A stretch of DNA of 64,000 nucleotides from Leucocoprinus leucothites (Eukaryota > Basidiomycota > Agaricomycetes > Agaricales > Agaricaceae). Positions 17,812 to 29,906 of the stretch are shown in pieces (position 1 is the stretch's first letter; every line of letters starts with the position of its first letter). The notes beneath the pieces are model-generated. The model ran no database searches. It had not been told where the DNA came from and was given only the letters and a program-made list of their open reading frames with translations. The stretch is taken from the NCBI GenBank assembly GCA_013368445.1, contig JAACJO010000012.1:372001-436000 (forward strand), given 5' to 3'. The translations under genes were made by a program, and so were the position numbers.

Positions 17812-20800
17812 TCAAAGCTTCATCAACCCCTTCATAGCATTCGCAATCGCAAAGCTTGACTTGGCCATCGTCTGCCTCGACTCCTTCGTCAGCTCGCTCA
17901 ACTCTTGCACCTCGCTCAATCTATTCGCATGTTCGCTCAACTCGCTCAAGAGCTCTTGTCCCTGCTGTGCCGATGCGGCTGGGATATTATCTTTACAAAC
18001 TGCAACGATACTCGATACGATCGTAATAATTTGTGTGATGTTCTCGTGGAGGACGGAAGTTGACGGTGTCGGATTCCGAACACCCGAGAGCACGCTTTGA
18101 ATGGCGTAGACTATGGATTCGGTCTGTGCGTCGAGGTATGGCTATATAACGAAGAAAAGGTGAATATATGCAGTCGACTAAGCAGAATGTAAGGCTTACC
18201 CTGAGTTCAGACCAAGGATCCTCAGGTCCCTCTCCAATCCCAGAATCATCACTCCCAGTTTCCTGGCCGCCCGTCCGTCTATCAAAAAGCGGCGGAGGCG
18301 AATTGGTCTGTTCCGAACTACTTTGATCGGACATTGGTCTCCTCGATCCCTTTCCACTCCCATTACCCAGACTAGAAAGCAAGCCAGTGGGTGAATCTGT
18401 ATAGCGACCCGCTCCTCTACTCGAATTGGACACCATGCTGCCCTTCCTGTTGTGTCCGCTTCCTGATCCGCCAACTGTTCTTAGCTCCTCAATTGTGCGC
18501 ATGGGAACGAAACCAGAGGAAGGGGATGGTGAAGTTCCGGAGCTCAATGAGGAATTTATCGGTGTGGTTGAGTATGGAAACTGTTCAATCTCTACTCGAG
18601 TAGCTTTCCTGATCAACACTGTCCTTCCAATTTCGCTGACGCATACCGATACGTGACTGGCTGCGGCATCCAGCAGACTAACCGGAGACATTCCAGAGCT
18701 AGTTGCGTGTGTTTTTGATGCAGCAACGAGGTTGCTCAGTGTCGCATCAGCTCGCTCTCGAAGGGCTCGGAGAGCTTCAATGTCAACGTCTGCACGCTCA
18801 CGTGCCGGACGGCGCTCGAATGTTCGTGTGTCGTCAAGAATGTTTGTTACAGCGTTAACAACAGTTTTCATCGGGGCAAGGACACGTGTTGGTGCATTGC
18901 TACGCCCAGCGGCGAGTAGAGTATCGATAGCAGAAACGAAAGCGGTAATGTGGATATCCAGGATGCCGCCTTCTGGCGAAACAGGCAGCTGATCTTCGAG
19001 TCTATCAACTTTGATGCCTTGAGAGTATAATTGCGAAGTCGCTGTTTGAACGGTGTCAGAACCTTGTCTGCTTCGCGAAAGCTATGAAGTCATGCGAGAT
19101 ATAGTTTACTTACCTTTCACGTTTCGAAGCTCTGTCTTCGCTTGTTCGTATTTCCGCTTATACTCTTTGAATTGAGAATCAAGATCTCTGATAACGTGAA
19201 GATCATTTTCTTTGGCAGTCATCAGTTCGTCATTGCGCCGCGAGAGGTCATTGAGCTCGGCGACTAGACCCTCCATGTCATTTCGTAGTTGGTCTATGAC
19301 TTGTTGATCGGTCTATAGAAATGGAGTTCGATGAGAACCGATACCTGAATATAAATGAGCTAGATAAAATCGTACCTGCATCTGTAAATCCTGTTTGTCC
19401 CGCTCGAGCTCTTCCACTCGCTGGCGTAGAATTTGCAATTCATCAGAGTCGTCCTGGATCCGCCTGGACTCTCTTTCCCTGTCTCTTTGTCTAACTTCTT
19501 TCAGCTCATCCAGCTCCTTCTGGAGTGAGCGGATAGTGTTCGTTTGCTCTTCCAACCGCTATATCCCAGCCATCATTAGTGTTCAATCTTCTTGAGGAAT
19601 CAGCTAGAGAACTGACCCAACGTAAATTCTCTAATTCCTCAACCTTGGCTTGCAGCTTCACATCCTCCTCCTTCCTCTTCCTCTCTACGTCTCCTTTTGC
19701 CTCCAGCTCCCGCGTAAGGTTCGATATTTGCTGTTGCATAGTGGCAATCTTGTATTCATAGTCTCTCCTCATCTTCTCCTGATCCTCGGATAAACTGCCT
19801 CTCATCCTCATCCCTAAACCAGAACCACCCCGCTCGGAGCCCACAGACGATCTCCCATAAAACTCTTCACCACCACTCTTTCCTCCGTGCCCTGAGATGT
19901 TACCGTCCTCGTCCTCGTCTCCCTCTACGCTCCTCAGTCTCGCCGCGAGCCCGCCCAAACCAGCAGGGGGACTTCTCGGGGACATTGGATAATCACTCGC
20001 ACTGTCCGGTTCTCCATCGGTGTTATATGCCCCTCCTCTCGTATCACGGTAACTCACGTTCTCACCACTCCGTTCATCCATCGTCGTGCTCCCACTTTCC
20101 CTCTTATCTTGTCCGTATGGAATCTTGATGTCCTCCTCTTCCATCGTACTCTTAGTGGGAATAATCATGCCACTCATGGCTGTTGCACTTTGGGCAGTGG
20201 GGATAGCGGTTGTGGTGGTGTCACTTGTTCCACTCGTGCTAGCAGCTGCGCTTGGTCGTCGTCCATAGTCGTTACGATCCCGATCTTCTGATCGTCGTAG
20301 GTTGTTGGTATCCTGTGACTGTTTGCGTCTTGAGGAGCTTGAAGCACCAAAACCATCCTCAGATATCCGAGTGGTGAACGAATCGTCCGGCCTCCTGAAG
20401 GTATCTTCACTCCTCCGACCGGGCATAGGATAATCCTCACTGGGCCGTCTTCTGTCCTCGGATGGTCGTCGGCTGCCACCATATCCACTATCACTAGGGC
20501 CACCACGTTCTCGATCGGACGACGTACGACCTGAGATTCTAGAACTGGGCTGTGAACGTGGAGGCGATGTCGAGGTGGTAGGGAATCCAGGTGCAGGATA
20601 GTCATCATAGGTTGAGGACTGGGAATTTCGGCCTCCTGAAGGCTAATAAGAGAACAAGAGTTGCGATGTCAGTAACAAGGCAGTTGTAGGTGGTTGCTAT
20701 AGTACGCACGTCCTCTTTGAACTCGGGATACCGCCGTGCTAGCTCAAAGTACACATCACTGGAGAGGTCTTCAAACCGGGAAGGTGGGAGAGTTGCAAGC

Positions 20801-21312
20801 TTTTGTCGAGCTTGATTGCGTTTCGGATGAAATTCCTCTTTCACGGGGAGGAAGGGCACTGGAGGGGTATAACCAATGAACAAATATGGAGGGTGATGTT
20901 CAGTGATGACGACGCACCTTCATCGCCTTGTTTCCTACGGACTAGCTCATCATAGACATCAGTTGAGAGTTCGTGGAACTGCTGGATGGTAAGCCTCGTG
21001 AGTTTCTGCCGTGCAGTGGTCCGGGAATTAGGAGGGGCTAGAGAGGAAAATGAGCATGAGTTCTATGTAAGAATGAAGGAACGCGGGACCTTTAGCGAGG
21101 TAATCAGCAAGATAGCGATTGAGCTCGTCGAAATGAGTGCGTGAAACGGCGCGGTAGTCGATGGGGAGAGCAGGAGCATCCTTTGTGCGGGTGCGGTATG
21201 AGTCGTTGCGGTAGGTAGAGATGCCGGAGAAGGTGGTAGGAGTGGGGGACGGTGCGCGAGACGGTTGGCGCTTCATAGTCTTGGACGAGAGACCATCGAT
21301 GTCTTCAAACAC
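17812..21312 (-). CDS. Spa2-like polarisome scaffold (SHD repeats, coiled coil)
   Basis: Multi-exon gene read on the minus strand. The first exons encode two Spa2 homology (SHD/GIT) repeats. The first includes RAVSRTHFDELNRYLADYL (21100-21180). The second includes ARQKLATLPPSRFEDLSSDVY with FELARRYPEFKED (20700-20830). A long Ser/Arg/Asp-rich disordered section (19800-20600) follows. A coiled coil comes next (RDYEYKIATMQQQISNLTRE and further E/K/Q heptads, 19313-19790), then a helical C-terminal domain ending NAMKGLMKL at 17812. In yeast, Spa2 scaffolds formin, Bud6 and MAP kinase components at sites of polarised growth, and in hyphae it marks the tip. The start is either ATG 21312 (MFEDIDG) or ATG 21276 (MKRQPSR), and I cannot decide between them. 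The gene lies head-to-tail after the ketoacyl reductase. Confidence 0.85.
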
Positions 21313-21390
21313 GGTTACTATTTAGCGAAACACGCTGCAGTCGCATTTCATTCCACAAACACGTACAAACACTACAGCTATATATATCCT

Positions 21391-22731
21391 CTACTGTGCT
21401 TTCGCCACCTTGCGCAGGGCTCGGCGCCGGATATCCTTGTGCAGATTGTGTGTGTATGAGATAAACAGGCTCGGGGCACCAACGAGCGTAATCAACCAGT
21501 CCAACAACGCATGCGACCAGTAAGGTGTGGAGGTGTTGGGGCGGCCACTGAATGCGGCTCCACATGGCAGGTCGATTTTGGAAAGGGCGGAGCGTACATA
21601 TGCCTTTGGTGTGGGGATGAGGGCAGACGCTTTGCGGATCTTGGAGAGTTTGGACACCTGGTTGAGTCGTGAGTCGCTGCAGGACAGAGCATGGTGTGTA
21701 GATACGTACGACAAAGTAGGTGTTCAGGTGCTCAACCACAATATTGTCCTTGTGCACCTCTTCCGCAAGGGCACTAGTGAATGTTGACAGGAATGCCTTG
21801 GTTCCCGAGTAGGTAGCCAGCATGGGCGATGGGATCGCGCCCGCAAATGATCCAACATTCAGAATCAATCCACGTTTCCTGTTCGCTTTCATGAGCACCA
21901 TACCCTCCGCCCTGAGCCCAGACCCACACACCTCTGTACCATGCCTGGCAAAACAGCATAGGTGACTTGCAATGTGGCGTTCACGTTGATTGTGACTATG
22001 TCAGTAATTTCCTCCTGGGGTGTATCAACGAGGTACGCGGGCATGGCATGCGATTTGCCAACGTTGTTCACTGTAAGCATCATAGGTCAGTGGCGTACGC
22101 CAATCTACTGCGGTGGTGCTCACCCAACACGCCAACATCGTACTGCTGCAGCACACTAGAGAGTTCAGCGTACTTCCTGGTATCGGCTTTCGCAAAGTCA
22201 ATGACGTGGGTTTGTGCCTTGACGTTGTACTGGGACTCTGCTAATCGGGTCAGTCTTGTACTCGGGTGACATCTTTAAAAAGAACTACGAACCGATCTCC
22301 TGAGCGGTGGCTTTCAACAGCTCGGCATTACGCGCGACAAGAAGCACGTTATATCCCGCCTTTCCGAGTTGCAACGCAAACTCCTTTCCAATCCCATCCG
22401 TAGAACCAGTGACTACAGCCCAAGCCCCCTTTTTCGCACCAAATTTGGACAACTGCTCACAGAAAATTAGCCCAACAGCACCGTATGTCGACAGCCATAC
22501 AAGAAACACGCACACTCGTTCCAGGAAGGACAAAAGTCTGCAGAAATACAGACAAGGTCTGATACAACACGCGCGCAACGCTTAGCGTGCCGAGCGCCAG
22601 GAGGACATACGACACGTATGGCTTGCTATGGACTTGTCCAATGACTCTCCGTCAACACTACGAAGAAATTACTACAGCCAAAAGCAGCACTCACTGAGAT
22701 CCACAAGTTCCTGAACTTTTGACGCGTCCAT
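21391..22731 (-). CDS. Very-long-chain 3-ketoacyl-CoA reductase
   Basis: Short-chain dehydrogenase of the Ifa38/KAR family, about 340 residues in several exons. Start ATG at 22731 (MDASKVQEL). It has an N-terminal membrane helix (VFLVWLSTYGAVGLIF, near 22500) and the Rossmann NADPH site VVTGSTDGIGKEFALQLGKA. A VNNVGKSH motif (22050-22080) is followed by the catalytic serine region NVGSFAG and the Y-x-x-x-K pair in YSGTKAF. The tail has a further hydrophobic stretch and a basic end, RRRALRKVAKAQ. It catalyses the first reduction in the ER fatty acid elongation cycle, feeding sphingolipid very-long-chain acids. The long N-terminal helix and the VNNVGKS motif separate it from soluble SDRs. Confidence 0.9.
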
Positions 22732-23016
22732 CTTGGGGGAATACAACTGATTCAAGGCCTCTCGTCGACCTTCACGCTCCTCCAAGTCTGTAGCAATATT
22801 TACATGTGTTTACGAGCACCCTTGATCGCGTTGATCGCTGATGGCAACATTTTGATTCTGGAAAACTCAAAAATAGCTCATCTCCGTTGAGTTCATCACA
22901 TGGCTCTCTTCGACTTCCTGGAGCCGCTATCATGCGATGTCGGCCGACTATGATCATGTCAGTATAAGCTCACTTCTTACCCTCACCACTTTGAATTGCA
23001 AAGACAAAGCCATACT

Positions 23017-25068
23017 ATGGATATCGAGGAGTACGTGCACCCGAACCCTGAACCCTGAACCTTGACCTACTTATCACTTTTAGATTCCGCAAAGCGGGCT
23101 ACGCAGCTATAGATCGCATCTGCGACTACTACTACTCTCTCTCCTCCCTCCCCGTCAAACCCTCCGTTGCCCCAGGGTATCTCTCCAAACACATTCCCCC
23201 AGCCCTACCACAAACAAGCGAACCCTTCAACGAGATCCTGGATGACTACACCAAGTTGATCTTGCCGGGGTTGACACACTGGCAACACCCTTCGTTTTTT
23301 GGGTTTTTCCCTACAGCGTGTACATTTCAGGGCATAATTGCAGATTTGTTAACGAGTAGCACTTCTAATCCTGGGTTCAACGTGAATGTCCCAGTTTGCT
23401 CTTATAGAACTTTGCTCATGAGTCATGGTAGTGGGCCGTCAGTCCGGCATGTACAGAGCTCGAAGTCCTGATGATGGACTGGGCAGCTGGTCTACTAGGT
23501 CTCCATAAGGATTTCTTCAACTCTTCCAAGAAAGGCGGCGGGACAATCCAAGTAAGTTCGTCTCTCTTTCTCCATCTATCACCCCTAATCTCAATCTATA
23601 TTCCCTCATCCCCCACCGAAAATAGACCACAGCATCTGACTCGGCTTTAACAGCAGTCGTAGCCGCCCGCTCTCTCTACGCTCGCACACACCCTGAAGTC
23701 CCACACGAATCTCTAGTCATTTACGCTACCACCCAAACGCACTCGCTTGGCCTTAAAGCCGGAAAGATTTTGGGTTTGAGTGTACGCTCGATTGAAGTGG
23801 ATGCGAACGACGGGTATGCCTTGCGTGGAAAGGCGTTGAGGGCTGCGTTGGATGAGGATTTGAAGAATGGATTACATCCGTTTATTCTTAGTAAGATTTG
23901 GTTTATTTATTTATATTGTCCTGGTGTTGATCTTGTGTAGTTGCGACTGTTGGAACGACTTCTTCAGGTGCTGTCGATAACTTACCAGAAATCAAGGAAG
24001 TTGGTATGTCGAACCCCACCCAGTCTTTACCAAGGAACCCAATCCAACATTATCATCGTCCTCTCTAGCCAAAGATCACCCCTCCCTCTGGATCCACGTC
24101 GACGCTGCCTGGGCGGGTGTTGCTCTCTCCTGTCCTGAATATCGAGAAAAACTATACCACGCAGAGATCAACGAAATTGCCACATCGTTCTGCACCAACT
24201 TTCACAAGGCAAGTCTTGCTCCTTAAGAAACTAGCTACATAAACTAATACACCTACAGTGGGGTCTTGTCAATTTCGACTGTTCGACTCTTTGGGTTCGT
24301 GATCGTACCCTTTTGACTGAAGCTTTGGATATTACACCTCCTTTCCTGAGGTCCAAGGAAGGGGATTCAGGTATGTCCTACGACGGCCTTTGTATCAATC
24401 CCAAAATGACCATCCCTTTCTATTTTTCTTCTTAGGACTCGTTATTGATTACCGTAACTGGCATCTGAGTCTCGGTCGTCGTTTCCGTTCACTCAAGCTC
24501 TGGTTCGTTTTCCGAAGCTACGGAGCAGAAGGATTCAGGGACTACATTAGACGCGTACGTCTCCGCCTCTGGTCAATACAAACTCAAAATAACTAAAACA
24601 TTAAAACAACAGTGTATCGACCTAAACACGACCTTCCAAGCCAAGCTCACAGAAACAACCCTCCTCGAACTCGTCACCACACCGTCCCTCTCACTCAGCG
24701 TCTTCCGAATCTCTCCCAACGCTCTCCCCCCACCAGCCTCTTCCACAACCAGCTCATCCCCCATCAATTCATCAACTACATCACCCACTAATTCCTCACC
24801 ATCCAACGAACCTACACTCGAAACTATGAATGAACTCACAAAGTCGCTCTATTCGCGCTTGTCTGCTCGTAGTGATATCTTACTCACGCAGACGGTTTTG
24901 AATGGCGTTTTTTGTATTCGGTTTGCTGTGGGTTCGGAGCGTACGCGTGTTGAGGATATTAATAAGGCTGTGGGTGTTATGGTTGAAGAAGCAGAGGTGG
25001 TTATTCGTGAATGGTCGAAAAATGTGGATTTGGATTCAACGTTAACGGTTAATGGCAGAATGGGCTAA
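23017..25068 (+). CDS. Aromatic L-amino-acid decarboxylase (PLP group II)
   Basis: Nine exons splice to 528 residues: 23017-23030, 23084-23381, 23432-23551, 23626-23890, 23941-24003, 24069-24208, 24259-24370, 24436-24554 and 24613-25068. Family motifs run in order: [65 protein letters not shown] and the PLP-binding Lys in TNFHKWGLVNFD (about residue 300). [19 protein letters not shown] follows. The enzyme decarboxylates Tyr, DOPA or Trp to the amine. The exact substrate cannot be read from sequence. A Ser/Thr/Pro-rich insertion (about 24725-24825) sits in the C-terminal domain. The intron directly after the PLP Lys codon has a GC donor (GCAAGT, 24209). It is transcribed divergently from the ketoacyl reductase across a 285-bp spacer. 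Confidence 0.93.
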
Positions 25069-25210
25069 GCTTTTCAGAGTAGAATGTTGTTCGCGTATCC
25101 CTTCTGAATTTGACCCTCGTGTTCCGCTTGTGGCAGCTATTTTTGACTGAATGTGTACTGTAGCTGATGACTTGATAGACGCCAGAATCACTTGTTCATC
25201 TGCTTCCGGC

Positions 25211-28171
25211 ATGCCCTACCTACAAACATTCAAAGACCTGGTGAACAAATTCAACACACGAAAGCGCAAGGAACCACAGGCGCCGGCGGCAACACCAGCA
25301 GCTCCGGTTGCAACCCCCCCACATTCCCTCGTGACGAGAGCCCAGGAGCCACTAACCGAGCATCGCCTGATCATAGACGGTACTCCCACGACTTTGGCTC
25401 CCGAGACAGACGACCACCCTTTCGAAGACCCGAGCAACCTGAAAACGTTGCCGATCAACGTAGATCAAGACAGCAATGGGTCCTCTAATGGTTTAGGCCA
25501 GTTGTTGGAGACTGCAATCAATGATCATGCGAAGCCCAGGCACAACGCACTGAACAACACAGATGATCGACTTGAGGAACCGGACGATATGATCCCATCT
25601 TTGAAGAGTTAGTAAACGCAGTTCCGTACCATTATGCACTCGTTAACAGGCTGTATCCAACAGCGAATCAATTACCGGGAGGTGATTTCTTTCATGGAGC
25701 CTCGAATATTGCGTTCAGCGGCCCAGTGACTATGGTATCTCACACTGTTGATTCAAAAGAATCTAGATTAGGTATGTCATCCTAGTCGATCAACAGATCG
25801 TCGGTAGATATCCATCTCCTCCAGTGATACGACACCTCGCAGACAGAGGAATGCCCGCAGCGATGCACGATTCTTCCGCTCGAGCATACCCACCACGATG
25901 TCACGAAGACACCCGCATGACACTACGAAGCAGTATTGTTAACTGGTGCGATAATCCTAATCGACAACGGAAAATGCGCTGGTATATGGGTCCAGCTGGC
26001 GTTGGAAAATCTGCCCTTGCTCAATCTGTCGCAGAAGAGTTGGCAGGCAAAGGATTTCTCGGCGCTACCTTCTTTTACTCCCGTCCAGCCCAGCTAGACG
26101 ATCCCGATGCTGTGATCCCGACACTTGCCTATCAGCTCGCCATGAAGAACGCCGACTATAAACACCTCATTACCCAACGTCTAGGAGATGATCCATTGAT
26201 TCTTACAAAAAATCGCTCCACGCTTTTCAAGGAACTCATTATCGACCCTTTTCAATTGCTTGCAATCTCAAATCGAAGTGCCGTGCAGACCCCATTACTG
26301 GTTATTTTAGATGGATTAGATGAATGCAAGGACAAGGAGGCACAATGCGAGCTGATCCATCTTATCAACAGCCATATGAGGCGGGTGGCGAACCTTCCTC
26401 TGCTTTGGATGGTATGCAGCCGCCCGGAGTGGCACCTCAAATCTATCCTGTCTGATGTGGATTGTCCCGTCGATTGCGAACAAGAAGAAATCAGCGTTGA
26501 TGACAAAGAAGCGCAGGCAGATGTCAGACGCCTTCTTCAATCTGGACTTGACAAAATCCGGAGGCAACACCACCTATCACCCAACTGGCCCTCGAAGGAA
26601 CAGCTAGATCTCATCACTAGTGCAGCATCTGGTCACCTTGGTTTTGCATCCTTCATCCTCCGCTTTATAGCAGACGTAAACTACGGTGATCCGAGCGAAC
26701 AATTCCGACTTTGTGTCAAGGTTATCAGTGGCTTCGGTATTGATCCTGGTATGCTCAATCCATTAGAGGCTCTCGACTGCCTCTATCACCGGATACTTTC
26801 CGATGTACCCAGCAAAATCCTTCCTACTACAATGCGCATTCTCGGTCTATCGATACTATATTCCGGTCACTCCCTTTCTGCCCAGGATCAGGCTCTTTTC
26901 CTGTCTTTACCTCGAGTATCATACGATACAGCGCTCAGACAGTTGCATTCTGTTGCCTACGTCCCGTCATCGGGCGAGGCTGCTGTCGCCCCTCTCCGCC
27001 TATACCACGCTTCATTTTCCGACTTTCTCAAGGACCCCATTCGGTCCGGCAAATTTTGGCTTGATGAGGGCAAAGTGGTACATGACGTCGCCATTGAAAG
27101 TCTTCGTCACCTTGGTCGATACAGTGGCAGCTCAGCCGATCCCCTGAGTGACCGTAAGTGCGGTTGCCGTTGAACGTGTTATTCGGTGACATACTTATTG
27201 CCATAATCCAGTGCACGGCCGCCATTTTTTGGAATTTTCCCGTGATATTGTGTGGGACGCCTGTTGTCTTGTCCCTGAAAATTATATGTCCGATATTTTA
27301 ACCGAGCTGGGGCGCTTCGACTTTGGAAACTTGGGAAGCCTGCTACGATCAAAGCATTTCTCAAGCGCCTTCGCAGAATTCATTTCTTGGCTGTATACTC
27401 TGTCTGTGGGTTAACTCACAGGCCAATTCATCGCTTCCACTGTGGCTCATATACTTGCCCTGACAGACTCCTCGAAGCACCTCGCTCATCAAGTCTGTAG
27501 AAGAATTCGAGCAAGATGCTAGCTGGCTTGATCTAAAAGTCACCCATTCCACAGAAAGATGGAGAGAGTATCTTGCGGCATTCATGCGAAAAGACATGGA
27601 AATTCCTAAGCCACCAGTTACCTTGAACTTCCTCCTGGAAACGGCTACTCGGGTACACGTCTCATTGACTGTGTTGGACGCTGTTTCCCTCCCCTCTATG
27701 GCCGAGATTCAGAAGAATCCGTATCATTATCTCAGGACAAGGAAAGTACGAGCGGCATCAATGGAGTCTACGGAAGCTCAGATCGGGGAAGCAGTTAGTT
27801 GATTATTCGTACACTATATTGTCAACATGCGACTAACTGTACCGTATCTTAGTCTCCCGCTAGAAGTTCCCCGATCGAAGATGAAAGAGTTCCCCAGGAT
27901 TTCTGGCCCGAGATTAATCCAACTGATTCTGCTCAAGATTGGATAGGAACAAATGCCACCCTCGATCCTGGACGAACAATTAGGCGGCCGGGTATTGTTT
28001 GGGATGTTCCAGAGGACCCGCCTCCAGCGCAGATGGAAGGGTAAGTGAAAATCCGCGAGTACTCGCGAAAAAACAAAAGACTAAACTTAACACTCGCGAA
28101 GATCACGCAGGGAAAATACGAGTCCTGAGCCACTTATACGGAGGACACGTGCATCGAATACAAGGGTGTGA
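25211..28171 (+). CDS. STAND/NACHT-type NTPase
   Basis: Central NTPase domain with Walker A WYMGPAGVGKSALAQSVAEE (26000), Walker B LLVILDGLDECKD (26310) and a later SGHLGFASFILRFI block. This is the NACHT arrangement of the STAND class that is expanded in Agaricomycetes and related to NLR-like signal proteins. The N-terminal 130 residues are Pro/Ala/Thr-rich. The segment before the NTPase contains GGDFFHGASNIAFSG, a version of the G-x-F-x-x-A-x-N linker common in such proteins. Exon edges that I could fix: ...25771/25825-27153/27221-, then acceptors near 27468 and 27854, and a last short exon ending at TGA 28171. The frame between 25490 and 25600 needs an intron or indel that I could not place with confidence. 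No WD40, ankyrin or TPR repeats follow the NTPase, so the sensor end is short. The proposed role, fungal self/non-self or innate recognition, is inference from the family. Confidence 0.82.
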
Positions 28172-28508
28172 AGTAGAGGGTGTCGAAGGTCTAGGTGTAA
28201 GCTGGCGTCTTCGGCTCTAATATCACCATTTGCCTTTGTTTACTTTTCTAGTTATAGTAGACGACCGGGTTAACAGTAATCGGGCTTGGGGGCAAAAGTG
28301 GCAAGACCCTCTTTATGGCGCTTGTAGCTATTTGATTCTGAGGATATCACATAGGCTTCCCCCAAGACAGAAATAGAAATGGACTTGAGCTCGGAAAACC
28401 AAATCCACCGAGTCGACTGGAGGCGGAAGCCTGTGATGCGAACAGCGGATATTCTATTGGAATGTAATGTCAATAAGCAGTACACAAAGCTATACAACCT
28501 ATGACTGC
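28172..28508. other. Convergent 3' spacer
   Basis: Sequence between the STAND gene and the opposing F-box gene. No gene or repeat is supported. Confidence 0.35.
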
Positions 28509-29906
28509 CTAAAAGTCACAGACCGCATCTTGCCCGTCTGTCGTTTCAATACCTTTAAGAAACAAGACATCCTCCGGGTTTTGTTGTCCACGCATCGCAA
28601 ATCTCACTTCCACCATCTCCATCCTGGCGCACCCAATCTCGCAATCTGGTCGAGAGCCCAATCCCCTTGACCGTAGCATCCGGGCAAGGGCACCATTCGA
28701 GCAGGCGATACATCTCGAAACCACCACCTTCCTCAACCGTGGGCACAGAGCTTCGTTTTCTTTACTCTCACTTTCTTCCGTCTCCTTCCCGGAGCGAGCA
28801 GGTGCCGTGAGTCTCGCGAGCGCCATATCTGATATGCATACCTCTCCTCGCATACTCCGCACTTCTAACGTCGTCAGAGTCGAGGAATTTCGTTCTAGGC
28901 ATTGCAGTAGCTCTGTCTCTGAGATGCCCACGTATTCGAGGCATAGACATTCTAGTTTGGCGGCTGAGCGCTTTAAGAAAGACAAGAACTGTCCATTAGG
29001 CCACTCATCTACGCCGGTCCTGGCGTTGATTTGAATGGATTTAAGGCCGGGAACGATGAGCAAGTCAAGAAACGATCCGAGGCCTTTGTCGAGGCACTGC
29101 TGTCGAAGAACCATGGATTGAAGACAGTGCAGAGAAATAGGCTTGAAATCTGCAAGTAACTCTCGTGTTATCCCTCCATGCGCAAAGCGCACTAACTCGA
29201 GCGTCTCCAACTTGAAACATTGCGAGAGAATTTGGTAAGTAGTGCTCAGGGAGGTGTAGATGTTTAACACGAGGCGTGTGAGGTTGCCCCAAGGAATGTT
29301 GGTTCCAAGGAGGTAAGAAGCGGTTGGGGTTGGTGATATTCCCCAGTGGTCTCCGTCAGTCCATTCAAGTTCTCTGAGCCTTGGAATCGTGGACAAAAAT
29401 GTGGAGAAATGTTTTATGCCCTCTATGTCCCACCCGTTTAGATCAACGTAGAGAGACTCCAGGCGAAGCGGAAGGGAGTGTGTGAATAGGCCGTTTAGAT
29501 ACGACTCGGCTGCGGGGAGGATGAGAACGGCTTTCTTCCACCGCGAGATAGATTGCGAATAGTCAAGGTATTCGAGGACAGGGCGCGCGCAATAAAGTGC
29601 ATGGTATGAAAATGGGTCACCGCCATCGACCTTGATTGAGATAAACAGGTCGTTTAAACCAGCAGACTGTAGCCACTGCTGGATCAGAGGCATTGACGGC
29701 AATAGCTCGGATTCCGAGACGGCGATTGAGAAGTTAGTCCAGAGGTGAGAATGCGCCAGAGCTACCTCCCGCCAGTGTTTACATACGCCGAGCAAGAGCA
29801 GTGGTGCGTTGTCGGGTGAGATGGCTTGGTATGATTCAATGCACCATCCGAATATCTCGCAGAGGACCTCGGGAGGAACACGGTCAATGGAGCAAGTCAT
29901 CTTCAA
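28509..29906 (-). CDS. F-box protein with LRR-like C-terminus
   Basis: Single-exon, 465 codons, starting MKMTCSIDRVPPEVLCEIF. The N-terminal F-box is clear: VPPEVLCEIFGWC...APLLLLGVCKHWREVALAHSHLW (L-P-x-E-I-L, C-K-x-W-R, P-x-L-W pattern of basidiomycete F-box proteins). The rest shows repeated leucine-rich spacing (LRELEW, LETLELVRF, LECLCLEYVGISETELLQCL), suggesting an LRR-like solenoid. Such proteins are substrate receptors for SCF ubiquitin ligases. They form large lineage-specific families in Agaricomycetes, and the target is unknown. No intron is apparent, unlike most of its neighbours. Confidence 0.88.
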   Translation of the reverse strand: MKMTCSIDRVPPEVLCEIFGWCIESYQAISPDNAPLLLLGVCKHWREVALAHSHLWTNFSIAVSESELLPSMPLIQQWLQSAGLNDLFISIKVDGGDPFSYHALYCARPVLEYLDYSQSISRWKKAVLILPAAESYLNGLFTHSLPLRLESLYVDLNGWDIEGIKHFSTFLSTIPRLRELEWTDGDHWGISPTPTASYLLGTNIPWGNLTRLVLNIYTSLSTTYQILSQCFKLETLELVRFAHGGITRELLADFKPISLHCLQSMVLRQQCLDKGLGSFLDLLIVPGLKSIQINARTGVDEWPNGQFLSFLKRSAAKLECLCLEYVGISETELLQCLERNSSTLTTLEVRSMRGEVCISDMALARLTAPARSGKETEESESKENEALCPRLRKVVVSRCIACSNGALARMLRSRGLGSRPDCEIGCARMEMVEVRFAMRGQQNPEDVLFLKGIETTDGQDAVCDF

